From: Namhaeicola sp039714555
Lineage (GTDB): Bacteria > Bacteroidota > Bacteroidia > Flavobacteriales > Flavobacteriaceae
DNA length: 64,000 nucleotides
NCBI GenBank assembly: GCA_039714555.1
Contig: JBDLJB010000002.1
Location: forward strand, 1-64,000
Direction of reading: 5' to 3'
Under the pieces are notes generated by a model. The model had not been told where the DNA came from and ran no database searches. It was given only the letters and a program-made list of their open reading frames with translations. Below are positions 1-8,877 of the stretch, piece by piece. Every line of letters starts with the position of its first letter. Position 1 is the stretch's first letter. Position numbers and translations under genes: made by a program.

Positions 1-825
1 AAGGGATTTAAAGTAACAGTTTATGATGCTTTTGAAAAAGGATTGGAAAGGTGTAAATCCCTTCATCAAAATTATGCTGAATTGTTTATGAATGAACGAG
101 GTGCTTCAAAAGATGAAATCGATGCAACTTTTAACAGGCTAAAATACACTACTGATCTTGCTGAAGCAGTAAAGGATGCAGACATTATCAGTGAATCCAT
201 ACCTGAGGTTCCTGAAATTAAAATTAACTTTTACAAGGAATTGAGTAAGGTTGCTCCTGAAAAGACAATATTTACTACTAATTCTTCTACAACTTTACCA
301 AGTGATTATGTCGAATATACAGGACGTCCGAAAAGATTTTGCGCATTGCACTTTGCCAATGGTATTTGGGATTCAAATATAGGAGAGGTGATGGGGCACC
401 CGGGAACAAGTCCGGAAACTTTCGATGGGGTTGTTGAATTTGCCAGAGAAATAGGAATGGTACCCATACCTATAAAAAAAGAGCAAAACGGATATATTTT
501 AAACACATTACTTGTTCCATTTTTAAATTCCGCTATCGAGTTGTTAATGAATGGTGTTACAGATCCGGCCAGTATTGATAAAACATGGATGATAAGTACC
601 CGTACACAGATGGGTCCCTGTATAATTATGGATATGGTAGGAATGAAAACTATTTATGATATTAATAGCTTATGGGCAGAAAAACTTAATGATCCTCAAG
701 GTTTAAAGAGAGCTGAATTTATAAAAGAAAATTATATTGATAAAGGAAAAATGGGAGCTTTAAGAGGTGAAGGTTTTTATAAGTATCCAAATCCTGAATT
801 TAAAGATCCGGATTTCTTAAAATAA
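1..825 (+). CDS. 3-hydroxyacyl-CoA dehydrogenase (5' partial)
   Basis: The frame is open from base 1, so the gene begins outside the window. The first visible residues, GFKVTVYD, fit strand 2 of a Rossmann fold, so the GxGxxG NAD loop and roughly 25-30 residues are missing. The rest matches the 3-hydroxyacyl-CoA dehydrogenase family, which oxidises 3-hydroxyacyl-CoA with NAD+. Catalytic-type positions are visible in order: Ser in TTNSSTTLPSD, His in CALHFANG, Glu in NIGEVMG and Asn in NGYILNTLL. The C-terminal all-helical dimerisation domain follows. The TTG at 43 is an internal Leu codon, not a start. A terminator follows the stop. The exact substrate (short chain or other) cannot be told. 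Confidence 0.9.
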   Translation, partial: KGFKVTVYDAFEKGLERCKSLHQNYAELFMNERGASKDEIDATFNRLKYTTDLAEAVKDADIISESIPEVPEIKINFYKELSKVAPEKTIFTTNSSTTLPSDYVEYTGRPKRFCALHFANGIWDSNIGEVMGHPGTSPETFDGVVEFAREIGMVPIPIKKEQNGYILNTLLVPFLNSAIELLMNGVTDPASIDKTWMISTRTQMGPCIIMDMVGMKTIYDINSLWAEKLNDPQGLKRAEFIKENYIDKGKMGALRGEGFYKYPNPEFKDPDFLK

Positions 826-851
826 AACCTTTGAAAATAAAATATTTTTAG

Positions 852-883
852 CCGCCAGGATTAATTTTCCGGCGGTTTTTTTT
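852..883 (+). terminator. Intrinsic terminator after the hydroxyacyl-CoA dehydrogenase gene
   Basis: CCGCC (852-856) pairs with GGCGG (871-875), and an inner GG/CC pair may extend the stem. Eight T follow (876-883). It lies between convergent genes and is oriented for the plus-strand gene. Confidence 0.8.
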
Positions 884-924
884 AATGTGTTTTTCTGATT
901 CTTACTCCTTTTCTTCTTACTCCT

Positions 925-1545
925 TTATTTAATAATATAAGCCCTTTTAATATAATCTAACTTAGGGTAATTGCGTTTTAAATAGGCATTGCCATATTTG
1001 TTGATAGAATCCTGATCGGGTACGTTATCTTTAGTAATGTAAAATCTATGTACATTTTCCATACCTTTTGTAATTTTAGCAATTACAGGAAATCCTACAA
1101 CATCATTATAACCTATTGTGTCAAGTCGATGGTTGTTTTTCAGGTTGATAAAGATCTGCGTTGTTCGTGAATCTTTACCGCTTCTTGCAAACGATATGGC
1201 CATAGAATCATTCTTTTGTAAAACAGGTTCATCATGTACCTTATATTTTTCCCAGGAACTATTTAAAATGGAATCATTGTTTATTCCAAATTGAACTACA
1301 AACTCAGGGATAACCCTGAAAATTCCAATATCGGTATAAAAATCACTTTTGATCAATTGATACAATCTGTCAACACCCTTGGGTGACCATTCACGTTTGG
1401 ATACAATATCAAAATTTCCTTGAGTTGTTTCAAATCTCGCTTTAAATGATTCAGGTGCTTGTTTTTGAGTCCATTTTTCATTAAAAATTTTTGGACTACA
1501 CGATACAATTAAAATTGTAAATAATAGATAATAAAGTTTTTTCAT
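925..1545 (-). CDS. Cyclophilin-type peptidyl-prolyl isomerase, lipoprotein
   Basis: This 206-residue protein starts with a lipoprotein signal peptide whose lipobox (LIVSC) puts the lipidated Cys at residue 16, so it should be anchored in the cell envelope. Residues about 35-195 are a cyclophilin domain: FRVIPEFVVQFG (76-87) carries the Arg, Phe and Gln of the active site, and TTQIFIN (128-134) the second Gln/Phe pair. The usual active-site Trp region reads NNHRLD instead. The expected role is proline isomerisation during folding of exported proteins. It begins with ATGAAAAAA, and the next minus-strand gene upstream starts at 2196; the 27-nt gap allows co-transcription. Confidence 0.88.
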   Translation of the reverse strand: MKKLYYLLFTILIVSCSPKIFNEKWTQKQAPESFKARFETTQGNFDIVSKREWSPKGVDRLYQLIKSDFYTDIGIFRVIPEFVVQFGINNDSILNSSWEKYKVHDEPVLQKNDSMAISFARSGKDSRTTQIFINLKNNHRLDTIGYNDVVGFPVIAKITKGMENVHRFYITKDNVPDQDSINKYGNAYLKRNYPKLDYIKRAYIIK

Positions 1546-1572
1546 GATAATATTTTAATTATTTTAAAAAAA

Positions 1573-2196
1573 TTAAAACATTTTTGCTATTCCAATACCA
1601 AATGTAAAGCTGTTATATGCGTCAATATTAATATCATAAGCCATTGCTCCAAATATTTCCCAATCATTTGGTATATGGAAAGGGAATTCAATACCAAATC
1701 TTATTAGAGCAAAGTTTTCATGTTCAGAAAACTCCATTCCTCCACCAGCTAACAAAGCTACATTTTCATGGGGTTTATAAGTTATCATAATTGCAGAGGC
1801 AATTGGATGACTTCTTTCTATTCCGGGAATTTCAACTTCTTCACTTTTGTTTAGTACTTGTGCAGTATGATGTTCTTCTGGATTTGGGTCTTCTACTATA
1901 AATTCCTCTACAATAATATCATTGTGTAAACCTATGGCCCATTTTTCATTGAAACTATAGTTATAATTCAACCCAAATGAAGGTAAGGCCATCCAATTAT
2001 CACCTGTATTATTTTTTACTCCGGATTTGATATGGGTGTGGCTGATCACAAAACTAACTGCATGTTTTTTATGATGACCTTCTTGATGTGTTTCATGCCC
2101 AGTTGTTTCTACTTCCTGATGCTCATTTTCTTGAGAAAAAGCAGAATTATTTACAATAAGAATTGCCAGAAACAATATAAATATTACTTTTTTCAT
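1573..2196 (-). CDS. Exported His-rich protein, probable outer-membrane beta-barrel
   Basis: I do not recognise the family. A 20-21-residue signal peptide (ends NNSAFS-QEN) is followed by a short segment rich in His and Glu (residues about 26-55, with GHETHQEGHHKKHA), which could bind metal. The remainder shows alternating hydrophobic and aromatic strands with glycine-rich turns (FGLNYNYSFNEKWAIGLHND, FTFGIGIAKMF), as in small Bacteroidota outer-membrane barrels, and it ends in Phe. It is co-directional with the cyclophilin lipoprotein gene, 27 nt downstream. A role in metal handling is inference from the His cluster only. Confidence 0.6.
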   Translation of the reverse strand: MKKVIFILFLAILIVNNSAFSQENEHQEVETTGHETHQEGHHKKHAVSFVISHTHIKSGVKNNTGDNWMALPSFGLNYNYSFNEKWAIGLHNDIIVEEFIVEDPNPEEHHTAQVLNKSEEVEIPGIERSHPIASAIMITYKPHENVALLAGGGMEFSEHENFALIRFGIEFPFHIPNDWEIFGAMAYDINIDAYNSFTFGIGIAKMF

Positions 2197-2282
2197 GGTT
2201 GGTTAGTTTTTGTTGGTTAATACAAATATAAAAAAATTGAATTTAATTGTTATTCAATCCCTGATATTTATGAATTTAATTT

Positions 2283-2290
2283 TATTTTTG
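2283..2290 (+). promoter_or_regulatory. -7 element (TATTTTTG) directly before guaA
   Basis: The sequence matches the Bacteroidota -7 consensus TAnnTTTG and ends only 3 nt before the ATG at 2294. No TTG lies at the usual distance; a CTG sits at 2261-2263 (N19). If used, the transcript would start at or very near the start codon. Confidence 0.35.
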
Positions 2291-2293
2291 CGG

Positions 2294-3823
2294 ATGCAAC
2301 ACAAAGTACTTATTTTAGATTTCGGTTCGCAATACACACAGTTGATTGCACGTAGAGTTAGAGAATTGAATATTTTTTGCGAAATTTTTCCTTATAACCA
2401 CCAACCAGATGATATTGATGAATATCAGGCTGTTATTTTATCAGGCAGTCCTTTTTCTGTTCATAGCGATGATGCTCCACATCCTGATCTTATAAAAATA
2501 AAAGGGAAAATACCTTTATTAGGTGTTTGTTACGGAGCACAATATTTAGCACATAATAATGATGGTAATGTTGAGCCTTCTAACGTTAGGGAATATGGTA
2601 GAGCAAATTTATCTTTTATTACTGAAAAGGAAATACTTTTTGAGAATATAGATATCGGTTCACAAGTTTGGATGAGCCATGGTGATACTATAACAAAGCT
2701 ACCTTCTAATTTTACCAGAATTGCAAGTACTCATGATGTAGAAAATGCTGCGTTTAAAATTGAAAATGAAAAAACCTATGCCATTCAGTTTCACCCGGAA
2801 GTTTATCATACAACTGATGGATTGCAGTTATTAGAAAATTTTTTGGTAAAAATTGCGAATGTTGAACAAGATTGGACACCAGATTCTTTTGTAGAAACTA
2901 CTGTTGCTGAGTTAAAAGAGAAATTACAAAATGATAAAGTTGTTTTAGGCTTGTCGGGGGGTGTAGATTCTACCGTTGCAGCAGTTTTATTAGATAAAGC
3001 TATTGGTAAAAACCTCTATTGTATTTTTGTGAATAATGGATTGCTTCGTAAAAATGAATTTGAGAATGTATTAGACCAGTACAAACACATGGGTTTAAAT
3101 GTGAAAGGTGTTGATGCAACAGATCGATTTTTAAATAAATTAAAAGGGATTTCTGAACCTGAAAATAAACGTAAAGCTATTGGTAATGAATTTATTAGTG
3201 TTTTTGATGATGAAGCACATTTAATTGAAGATGTTAAATGGTTAGCCCAAGGCACGATATATCCGGATGTAATTGAATCAGTTTCGGTAAAAGGACCTTC
3301 AGCGACAATAAAATCTCATCATAATGTTGGTGGTTTACCCGATTTCATGAAATTAAAAATAGTTGAGCCTTTACGAATGTTGTTTAAAGATGAGGTAAGA
3401 CGTGTAGGTAGGAGCATGGGAATTGATGATGAATTATTGGGCAGGCATCCATTTCCGGGTCCGGGATTGGCAATAAGAATTTTAGGAGATATTACTGCAG
3501 ATAAAGTCAGAATTTTACAAGACGTTGATTATGTATTTATTGAGGGTTTGAAAAAATGGAATTTGTATGATGATGTTTGGCAAGCAGGTGCTATTTTATT
3601 ACCGGTAAATTCAGTAGGAGTAATGGGTGATGAACGTACCTACGAAAAAGTTGTTGCACTGCGTGCAGTTTCATCAACTGATGGAATGACGGCTGATTGG
3701 GTAGATCTACCCTATAAATTTTTACAAGAAACTTCTAATAAAATTATCAATAATGTTAAAGGAGTTAACCGAGTTGTTTATGATATAAGTTCTAAACCTC
3801 CGGCAACAATTGAGTGGGAATAG
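2294..3823 (+). CDS. guaA: GMP synthase (glutamine-hydrolysing)
   Basis: It makes GMP from XMP, ATP and glutamine in the cytoplasm. The class I amidotransferase domain comes first, with nucleophile Cys79 in LLGVCYGAQ and His167/Glu169 in QFHPEV. The ATP-pyrophosphatase domain has SGGVDS at 221-226, and the C-terminal dimerisation domain ends with KPPATIEWE. The frame is open further upstream to 2210, but those codons encode a hydrophobic stretch absent from the family. ATG 2294 (MQHKVLILDFGSQ) gives 509 residues, the usual length. It is flanked by a divergent envelope gene and a separately promoted LysM gene, so it is probably monocistronic. Confidence 0.97.
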   Translation: MQHKVLILDFGSQYTQLIARRVRELNIFCEIFPYNHQPDDIDEYQAVILSGSPFSVHSDDAPHPDLIKIKGKIPLLGVCYGAQYLAHNNDGNVEPSNVREYGRANLSFITEKEILFENIDIGSQVWMSHGDTITKLPSNFTRIASTHDVENAAFKIENEKTYAIQFHPEVYHTTDGLQLLENFLVKIANVEQDWTPDSFVETTVAELKEKLQNDKVVLGLSGGVDSTVAAVLLDKAIGKNLYCIFVNNGLLRKNEFENVLDQYKHMGLNVKGVDATDRFLNKLKGISEPENKRKAIGNEFISVFDDEAHLIEDVKWLAQGTIYPDVIESVSVKGPSATIKSHHNVGGLPDFMKLKIVEPLRMLFKDEVRRVGRSMGIDDELLGRHPFPGPGLAIRILGDITADKVRILQDVDYVFIEGLKKWNLYDDVWQAGAILLPVNSVGVMGDERTYEKVVALRAVSSTDGMTADWVDLPYKFLQETSNKIINNVKGVNRVVYDISSKPPATIEWE

Positions 3824-3917
3824 TTATTTTAAATATAAAGTAATAAGTTTATAGCTTGAAAAATCAACTTTAAAAATAAATCATGAATAATAATTGAGAT
3901 ATTAAACGTTTAGTTTA

Positions 3918-3945
3918 TTGAGATAAGTGTTTTTTTGTAGTTTTG
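3918..3945 (+). promoter_or_regulatory. Promoter of the LysM/PBP1 gene
   Basis: TTG at 3918-3920 is separated by 17 nt from TAGTTTTG at 3938-3945, an exact match to the Bacteroidota primary sigma consensus TTG-N17-TAnnTTTG. The ATG follows at 3975. Confidence 0.7.
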
Positions 3946-3974
3946 AGTTTTCAATAGTTATTAAATAAATTATA

Positions 3975-5843
3975 ATGAATAAATATATTTTCTTTTTTTT
4001 AATATTTTTTGCGGGTATTTTCTTTACAAATGCTCAAAAAAAGTATGCGACATATCAAGTAAAACAAGGGGAAACTTTACAAAGTATCTCTAGTGAATTA
4101 AAAATTTCAAGCAGTGATCTGTTGCAATTGAATCCTGATATTAAGGATGATGTTAAAGTAAATGATGTAATAGTTATTCCAAATATTTATTACGATAAAA
4201 ATAAGGATATCAATAATTTTGAAATTGATATGGTAAAAGGTAATGATATTATTGTTGATGGTTATGTTTACCATGTAGTTTTATCTAAAGAAACGCTTTA
4301 CGGTATTACTTCAAATTATAGAGTGACAAGTAGTACCTTAAAAAATCATAATCCATTTTTATTATCGGGTGGTTTAAAATTTGGTCAAACACTAAAGATA
4401 CCTTTACCAAAAAATCAAAGTGTTATTTCTGATACCAGATTTAAACCCTATGTTGTAAAACCAAAAGAAACCAAATATAATATTGCCAAACAATATGGTA
4501 TTTCGATAGATTCATTGGAACAGATTAATCCTGAAATTAAGAAGGGGTTACAAATAAATGATGTAATCTTAGTTCCTGATGAAAAATTAAATTTAATTGG
4601 ATATTCAGCTTTTAATGTTTATAAAGTTCAAAAAGGAGAAACATTATTCGGTTTGAGTAAAAAATTTGATATGACTCAAGATGAGTTAATTGGTGCTAAT
4701 CCTGAAATATATTTAGGTGTAAAAGAAGGAATGCTTATCAAAATACCAAATAAAATAGTAAGAAATGAATCATTATTTATTGATGAGTTAGGTGAAAAAG
4801 AGCAGATAAATGTATCAATGATGTTACCGTTTCAGTCAAATATTGACACTTTGAATTTCGATAATAACAGGTTACTCAATATATCAACCGATTTTTATTT
4901 TGGTGCATTAGCAGCTATTGATTCCTTAAAAAAACAAGGTTTATCTGTTAATTTAAAGGTATTTGACACACAAAAAAGTAAAGCAGTTTCCAAAAAGATA
5001 GGTAAAGAGAATAGTTTTGATACAACTGATGTTATCATAGGGCCAATGTTTTTAAATAATTTGCAAGAAATAGCAAATATTTTAGCACTAAATGATGTGT
5101 TACTTGTGTCTCCAATTTCTGGAAAAGATCATTCATTTATTAAAAAGAATAATTTAGTTCAAGATACACCTACGGATGAACAATTGGCTTTTGAGATGTT
5201 ACATTATATAAAAGAACAATACAGCAATCAAAAAGTAACCATCATAACTGATGATAAATCCGAAATTAAATTAAATTCAATAACGCGTAAATTAAAACTT
5301 AATGATTCATTGAAAAGTATTAATATTTTAAAACCAAAAAAGGGTTATATTGACCCTAAAAGATTTAAAACTTCACTTGACAGTATTAATGAAAATTGGG
5401 TTTTATTAATTGGGTCAGATGAGGTTTTTATAGCTGATGCAGTTCATAATCTGGGTGTTTTACGTGATAAAATCAAGATTACTTTATTTGCTTTTAGCAA
5501 AGGTAAAAACTTTGATAATATTGATAATAATTACTTAGCCAGAGTTAATTTTCATTATCCTTCACATACTTATATTGATTATAATTCTGAAAACACAAAG
5601 AATTTTATTTCGGCATATAAAAAACGTTTTTTTGGAATACCTTCAAAATATGCTATAAAAGGATTTGATGAAACATATGATATTTTAATGCGATTATCAG
5701 ACGTTAGTAACTTAACTGAGCAAGGTATTTCAGAACGTATTTCCAGTAAATTTAATTATATTGAAAATACATCAGGAAGTATTATAAATCAAGGTGTTTT
5801 TATACTTGCTTATGATGGATTGAATTTAATAAAAGTTAGGTAG
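3975..5843 (+). CDS. Exported protein with four LysM repeats and a PBP1-like domain
   Basis: A signal peptide (residues 1-20, ending FFTNAQ) is followed by four LysM-like repeats at about 24-69, 98-143, 158-201 and 216-258. Each has the pattern Y-x-V-x-x-x-E-T-x-x-x-I and ends in a NDVIVIP- or GQTLKIP-like strand. Residues about 275-610 resemble a type 1 periplasmic binding protein fold (INVSMMLPFQSN, DVIIGPMFLNNLQEI, GFDETYDILMRL). LysM modules usually bind peptidoglycan glycans; the PBP1-like part may sense a ligand or act as a scaffold, as in LpoA-like proteins. This architecture is widespread in Flavobacteriia, but I know of no assigned function. It is preceded by its own promoter. Confidence 0.85.
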   Translation: MNKYIFFFLIFFAGIFFTNAQKKYATYQVKQGETLQSISSELKISSSDLLQLNPDIKDDVKVNDVIVIPNIYYDKNKDINNFEIDMVKGNDIIVDGYVYHVVLSKETLYGITSNYRVTSSTLKNHNPFLLSGGLKFGQTLKIPLPKNQSVISDTRFKPYVVKPKETKYNIAKQYGISIDSLEQINPEIKKGLQINDVILVPDEKLNLIGYSAFNVYKVQKGETLFGLSKKFDMTQDELIGANPEIYLGVKEGMLIKIPNKIVRNESLFIDELGEKEQINVSMMLPFQSNIDTLNFDNNRLLNISTDFYFGALAAIDSLKKQGLSVNLKVFDTQKSKAVSKKIGKENSFDTTDVIIGPMFLNNLQEIANILALNDVLLVSPISGKDHSFIKKNNLVQDTPTDEQLAFEMLHYIKEQYSNQKVTIITDDKSEIKLNSITRKLKLNDSLKSINILKPKKGYIDPKRFKTSLDSINENWVLLIGSDEVFIADAVHNLGVLRDKIKITLFAFSKGKNFDNIDNNYLARVNFHYPSHTYIDYNSENTKNFISAYKKRFFGIPSKYAIKGFDETYDILMRLSDVSNLTEQGISERISSKFNYIENTSGSIINQGVFILAYDGLNLIKVR

Positions 5844-5875
5844 AATTTTAAATATTAATTACTGTATTCAGTTTT

Positions 5876-7120
5876 TTACCATTTAAATGGTTTAAATCCT
5901 ATTCCCCATTCCATCCAATCGGCTCTTGCACCTTTTTTGGACTTTATACCAATTTGAGCATACATCCATTTTGTAAATTCATATTGAAAAGCTACTCGCA
6001 TGTAAAGTGGTTCTTTATCTTTATCATCTCCAATATATGCGCCACCCTGAAATCTAAACGCAAATTTATATACCATAAAATCATAACCTGCATGAATTCC
6101 AACCAAGTACCTATCTTTTTTATCAGGATAATATAAAACTAAACTTTCATCATAAAACAGATCAATTCCGGTGGTAATAGCATGCATAGTATTAAATTTA
6201 TATTGATAATCTATAACACCCGAAAAAGTATAATATCGATTTGATGTGCCTTTATCTTCCTCATTTTGAACAGTACCAATTGCAGTATAAATATTAATTA
6301 AACTTTCATTAAGATTGGTTTTTGTATTTCCAGAATACCTGCTAAATCTTGATTGTAATTGTATATTTGAACTATTTTTGTTAAGTTTTCGTTGATCATT
6401 ATTATAGTAATATCTCAAGCCTAAATTTATTCCAACCATATTAAGTCCGTAATTTGGAGTAGTTACTCTTCCAAGACTTAAATGTGTAAGATCAATACCA
6501 TATAATAGATCCATATTTTGACTAACAAAGTACGCAGCTCCAATATTTATATTTGAGTAAAAAGCATATTTTGAGCCAAAAGAATCGTTCAGTGGATTAC
6601 TTATTTCATCATAAGGTTTTAAGTTAAAAACGAAACCAAAAGCAGGACTTATTTGAAAAACATTTCTTTTACTTGGATGACTTACTGGAAAATTAACAAA
6701 CCCAAAAATTGCATTGGGAGTGCCTAATACATTTGGGTTTCCAATAAATCCTATATAATATCCAATTCCATATGAAGCATAGCCATAGTTATTTGACCAG
6801 TGTTCCGGTATACTTGGCTTCCATCCAAATTTAACATCAAATGATCCATAACCTAATCCCAATAGATTCTCCAAAGATTCTCCTGAATACTTATGAAGTC
6901 CTGTATGACCTTTTAGGTCAATATATCTAAATCTTCCAACATTTTCTTCTACTTTTTTATTTTCAATTGACAGTGAATCACTTTGAGATAATATATTTTG
7001 AGAGAGAGATAAAAGGAAAAATAATGATAAGGAAAATTTGATTTTGATAAGCTTTAAAGTAAATATTTTTAAAAATATAAATGAGAAGATATGAATCGAA
7101 ATATGTTTCAATCTATTCAT
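5876..7120 (-). CDS. Acyloxyacyl hydrolase-like outer-membrane protein (PagL-type lipid A deacylase fold)
   Basis: A long hydrophobic N-terminus (residues about 1-46, ending NILSQ) looks like a signal peptide, possibly with an over-extended start. The mature part is a beta-barrel with frequent Tyr, Gly and aromatic alternation. The segment THLSLGRVTTPNYGLN carries the His-x-Ser arrangement of PagL-type 3-O-deacylases, and a Glu downstream could complete the triad. Such enzymes remove ester-linked acyl chains from lipid A in the outer membrane. At 414 residues it is much longer than PagL (about 170), as usual for the Bacteroidota branch. Activity is inferred from the motif. It converges on the LysM gene with about 30 nt between them. 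Confidence 0.68.
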   Translation of the reverse strand: MNRLKHISIHIFSFIFLKIFTLKLIKIKFSLSLFFLLSLSQNILSQSDSLSIENKKVEENVGRFRYIDLKGHTGLHKYSGESLENLLGLGYGSFDVKFGWKPSIPEHWSNNYGYASYGIGYYIGFIGNPNVLGTPNAIFGFVNFPVSHPSKRNVFQISPAFGFVFNLKPYDEISNPLNDSFGSKYAFYSNINIGAAYFVSQNMDLLYGIDLTHLSLGRVTTPNYGLNMVGINLGLRYYYNNDQRKLNKNSSNIQLQSRFSRYSGNTKTNLNESLINIYTAIGTVQNEEDKGTSNRYYTFSGVIDYQYKFNTMHAITTGIDLFYDESLVLYYPDKKDRYLVGIHAGYDFMVYKFAFRFQGGAYIGDDKDKEPLYMRVAFQYEFTKWMYAQIGIKSKKGARADWMEWGIGFKPFKW

Positions 7121-7190
7121 GTTTGAAAAATTACAAAAAGCAGTTTATATTTAATAAAAATACAAATTTTTAAGGATATAAATAATGAAC

Positions 7191-7218
7191 AAAAAAAAAG
7201 CCTGTAAAATATACAGGC
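7191..7218 (-). terminator. Intrinsic terminator of the pdhA-pdhC transcript
   Basis: On the minus strand GCCTGTA (7218-7212) pairs with TACAGGC (7206-7200) around a 5-nt loop, followed by nine T (7199-7191). It lies 20 nt beyond the pdhC stop codon. Confidence 0.9.
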
Positions 7219-7237
7219 AATTTAAATTTATAATTTT

Positions 7238-8839
7238 TTAAACCAACATCGTAACCGGATTTTCAATATATTCTTTTAAAGTTTGTAAGAATAAAGCTCC
7301 TGTAGCTCCATCAACGGTTCTATGGTCACAGGCTAAAGTTAATTTCATAGTATTTCCTACAACAATATTACCTTCTTTAACAACAGGTTTTTGAACAATA
7401 GCTCCTACAGATAAAATTGCCGAATTGGGTTGATTGATAATCGAAGTAAAATCAGTTATACCAAACATTCCTAAATTTGAAACTGTAAATGTACTGCCTT
7501 CCATTTCATCTAGAGCCAATTTTTTGTCACGAGCTCTAACAGCATAATCTTTTATCTGAGACCCGATTTGTGTTAAGTTTTGTTCATCAGCAAATTTTAG
7601 CACAGGCACTAATAATCCATCATCAACAGCAACGGCAACTCCCATATGAACATGATGATTGATTCTGATTTTGTCATCAAACCATTGAGAATTTACTTGT
7701 GGATGTTTTTTTAAAGCCAAAGCTGTAGCTTTGATCACAATATCATTAAACGAGATTTTAGTATCAGGAATTGAATTGTATTGATTTCTGAATGCAATCG
7801 CATTATCCATATCATACTCAACATTCAAGTAATAATGGGGTGCATTGAACTTTGATTCACCCAATCTTCTCGCAATTGTTTTACGTATTTGGGAGTTAGG
7901 AAATTCTTCATAATTTTCCTGACCTTTAGGAATAAATGGTTTATTTGATGTTGATGACCCAGCGGTTTCAAAATAATTTTCAATATCACGTTTAATTATT
8001 CTGCCTCCATCACCTGATCCTTGAATATTTTGAATATTGATATTTTTTTCCTGAGCTAATTTTTTTGCCAAAGGAGAAGCTACAACTCTAACATTTGATT
8101 TAGTTGTTCGAGGAACCGTTATATTTTCAATAGTTTTATCTTGTTCTGCGGGTTTATTAATTTCTTTATTGGCATTAGAACTTACAGTCTTTTCAGGTAT
8201 ATCAATACTTTGCTCTTTTAATGATTTTGCAAATTCAGTAATATCTGTTCCGGCTTTACCAATTATTGCCAATACACTATCAATTTGAGCTGAATTACCC
8301 TCTTCAATACCAATATATAAAAGTGTTCCCTGATAAAATGATTCAAACTCCATTGTGGCTTTATCAGTTTCAATTTCTGCTAAAATATCTCCTTCATTTA
8401 CCTGATCTCCAATTTTTTTCAACCATTTTGATACAGTTCCTTCTGTCATTGTATCACTAAGTTTAGGCATAGAAATTATTTCAATTCCTTCTGGTTTTAC
8501 AAATTCTTTTTCTTCAATTGTATCTTTAGAAACATCTTCAACTTTATCTTGAATTTCTTTATTTACAGAATTTGATTTAATTAGATTTGTAAAATCTTCA
8601 CCTTTTTCACCAATTACAGCTATAACTTCATCTACTTTTGTAGTTTCACCTTCTTTAATACCTATATATAGTAGTGTTCCTTCGTAAAATGATTCAAATT
8701 CCATGGTGGCTTTATCGGTTTCTATTTCAGCCAATATATCGCCTTCAACTACTTTATCACCAACTTGTTTAAGCCATTTTGCTATAACACCTTCTGTCAT
8801 AGTATCGCTTAATCGGGGCATGGTTATTATTTCGGCCAT
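7238..8839 (-). CDS. pdhC: Pyruvate dehydrogenase complex dihydrolipoamide acetyltransferase (E2)
   Basis: This E2 core enzyme transfers acetyl groups from lipoyl arms to CoA. It has two N-terminal lipoyl domains with the modified Lys in ETDKATMEFES at residues 43 and 160. Acidic, Lys-rich linkers follow, then a peripheral-subunit-binding domain at about 251-289 (VASPLAKKLAQEKNINI). The catalytic domain ends with the active-site DHRTVDG (His506, Asp510). The length of 533 residues suits a two-lipoyl E2. The E1 alpha gene lies 38 nt upstream on the same strand, so the two are co-transcribed and end at the terminator at 7191-7218. E1 beta and E3 are not in this window. Confidence 0.95.
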   Translation of the reverse strand: MAEIITMPRLSDTMTEGVIAKWLKQVGDKVVEGDILAEIETDKATMEFESFYEGTLLYIGIKEGETTKVDEVIAVIGEKGEDFTNLIKSNSVNKEIQDKVEDVSKDTIEEKEFVKPEGIEIISMPKLSDTMTEGTVSKWLKKIGDQVNEGDILAEIETDKATMEFESFYQGTLLYIGIEEGNSAQIDSVLAIIGKAGTDITEFAKSLKEQSIDIPEKTVSSNANKEINKPAEQDKTIENITVPRTTKSNVRVVASPLAKKLAQEKNINIQNIQGSGDGGRIIKRDIENYFETAGSSTSNKPFIPKGQENYEEFPNSQIRKTIARRLGESKFNAPHYYLNVEYDMDNAIAFRNQYNSIPDTKISFNDIVIKATALALKKHPQVNSQWFDDKIRINHHVHMGVAVAVDDGLLVPVLKFADEQNLTQIGSQIKDYAVRARDKKLALDEMEGSTFTVSNLGMFGITDFTSIINQPNSAILSVGAIVQKPVVKEGNIVVGNTMKLTLACDHRTVDGATGALFLQTLKEYIENPVTMLV

Positions 8840-8877
8840 AATTTTTTTTAGTTTATTTTTTATTAGTTTATTTATTT

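Noticed and set aside
2210..2293. 28-codon upstream extension of guaA from TTG 2210
   Set aside because: The extension is hydrophobic and unlike the family; MQHKVLILDFGSQ at 2294 is the conserved N-terminus.
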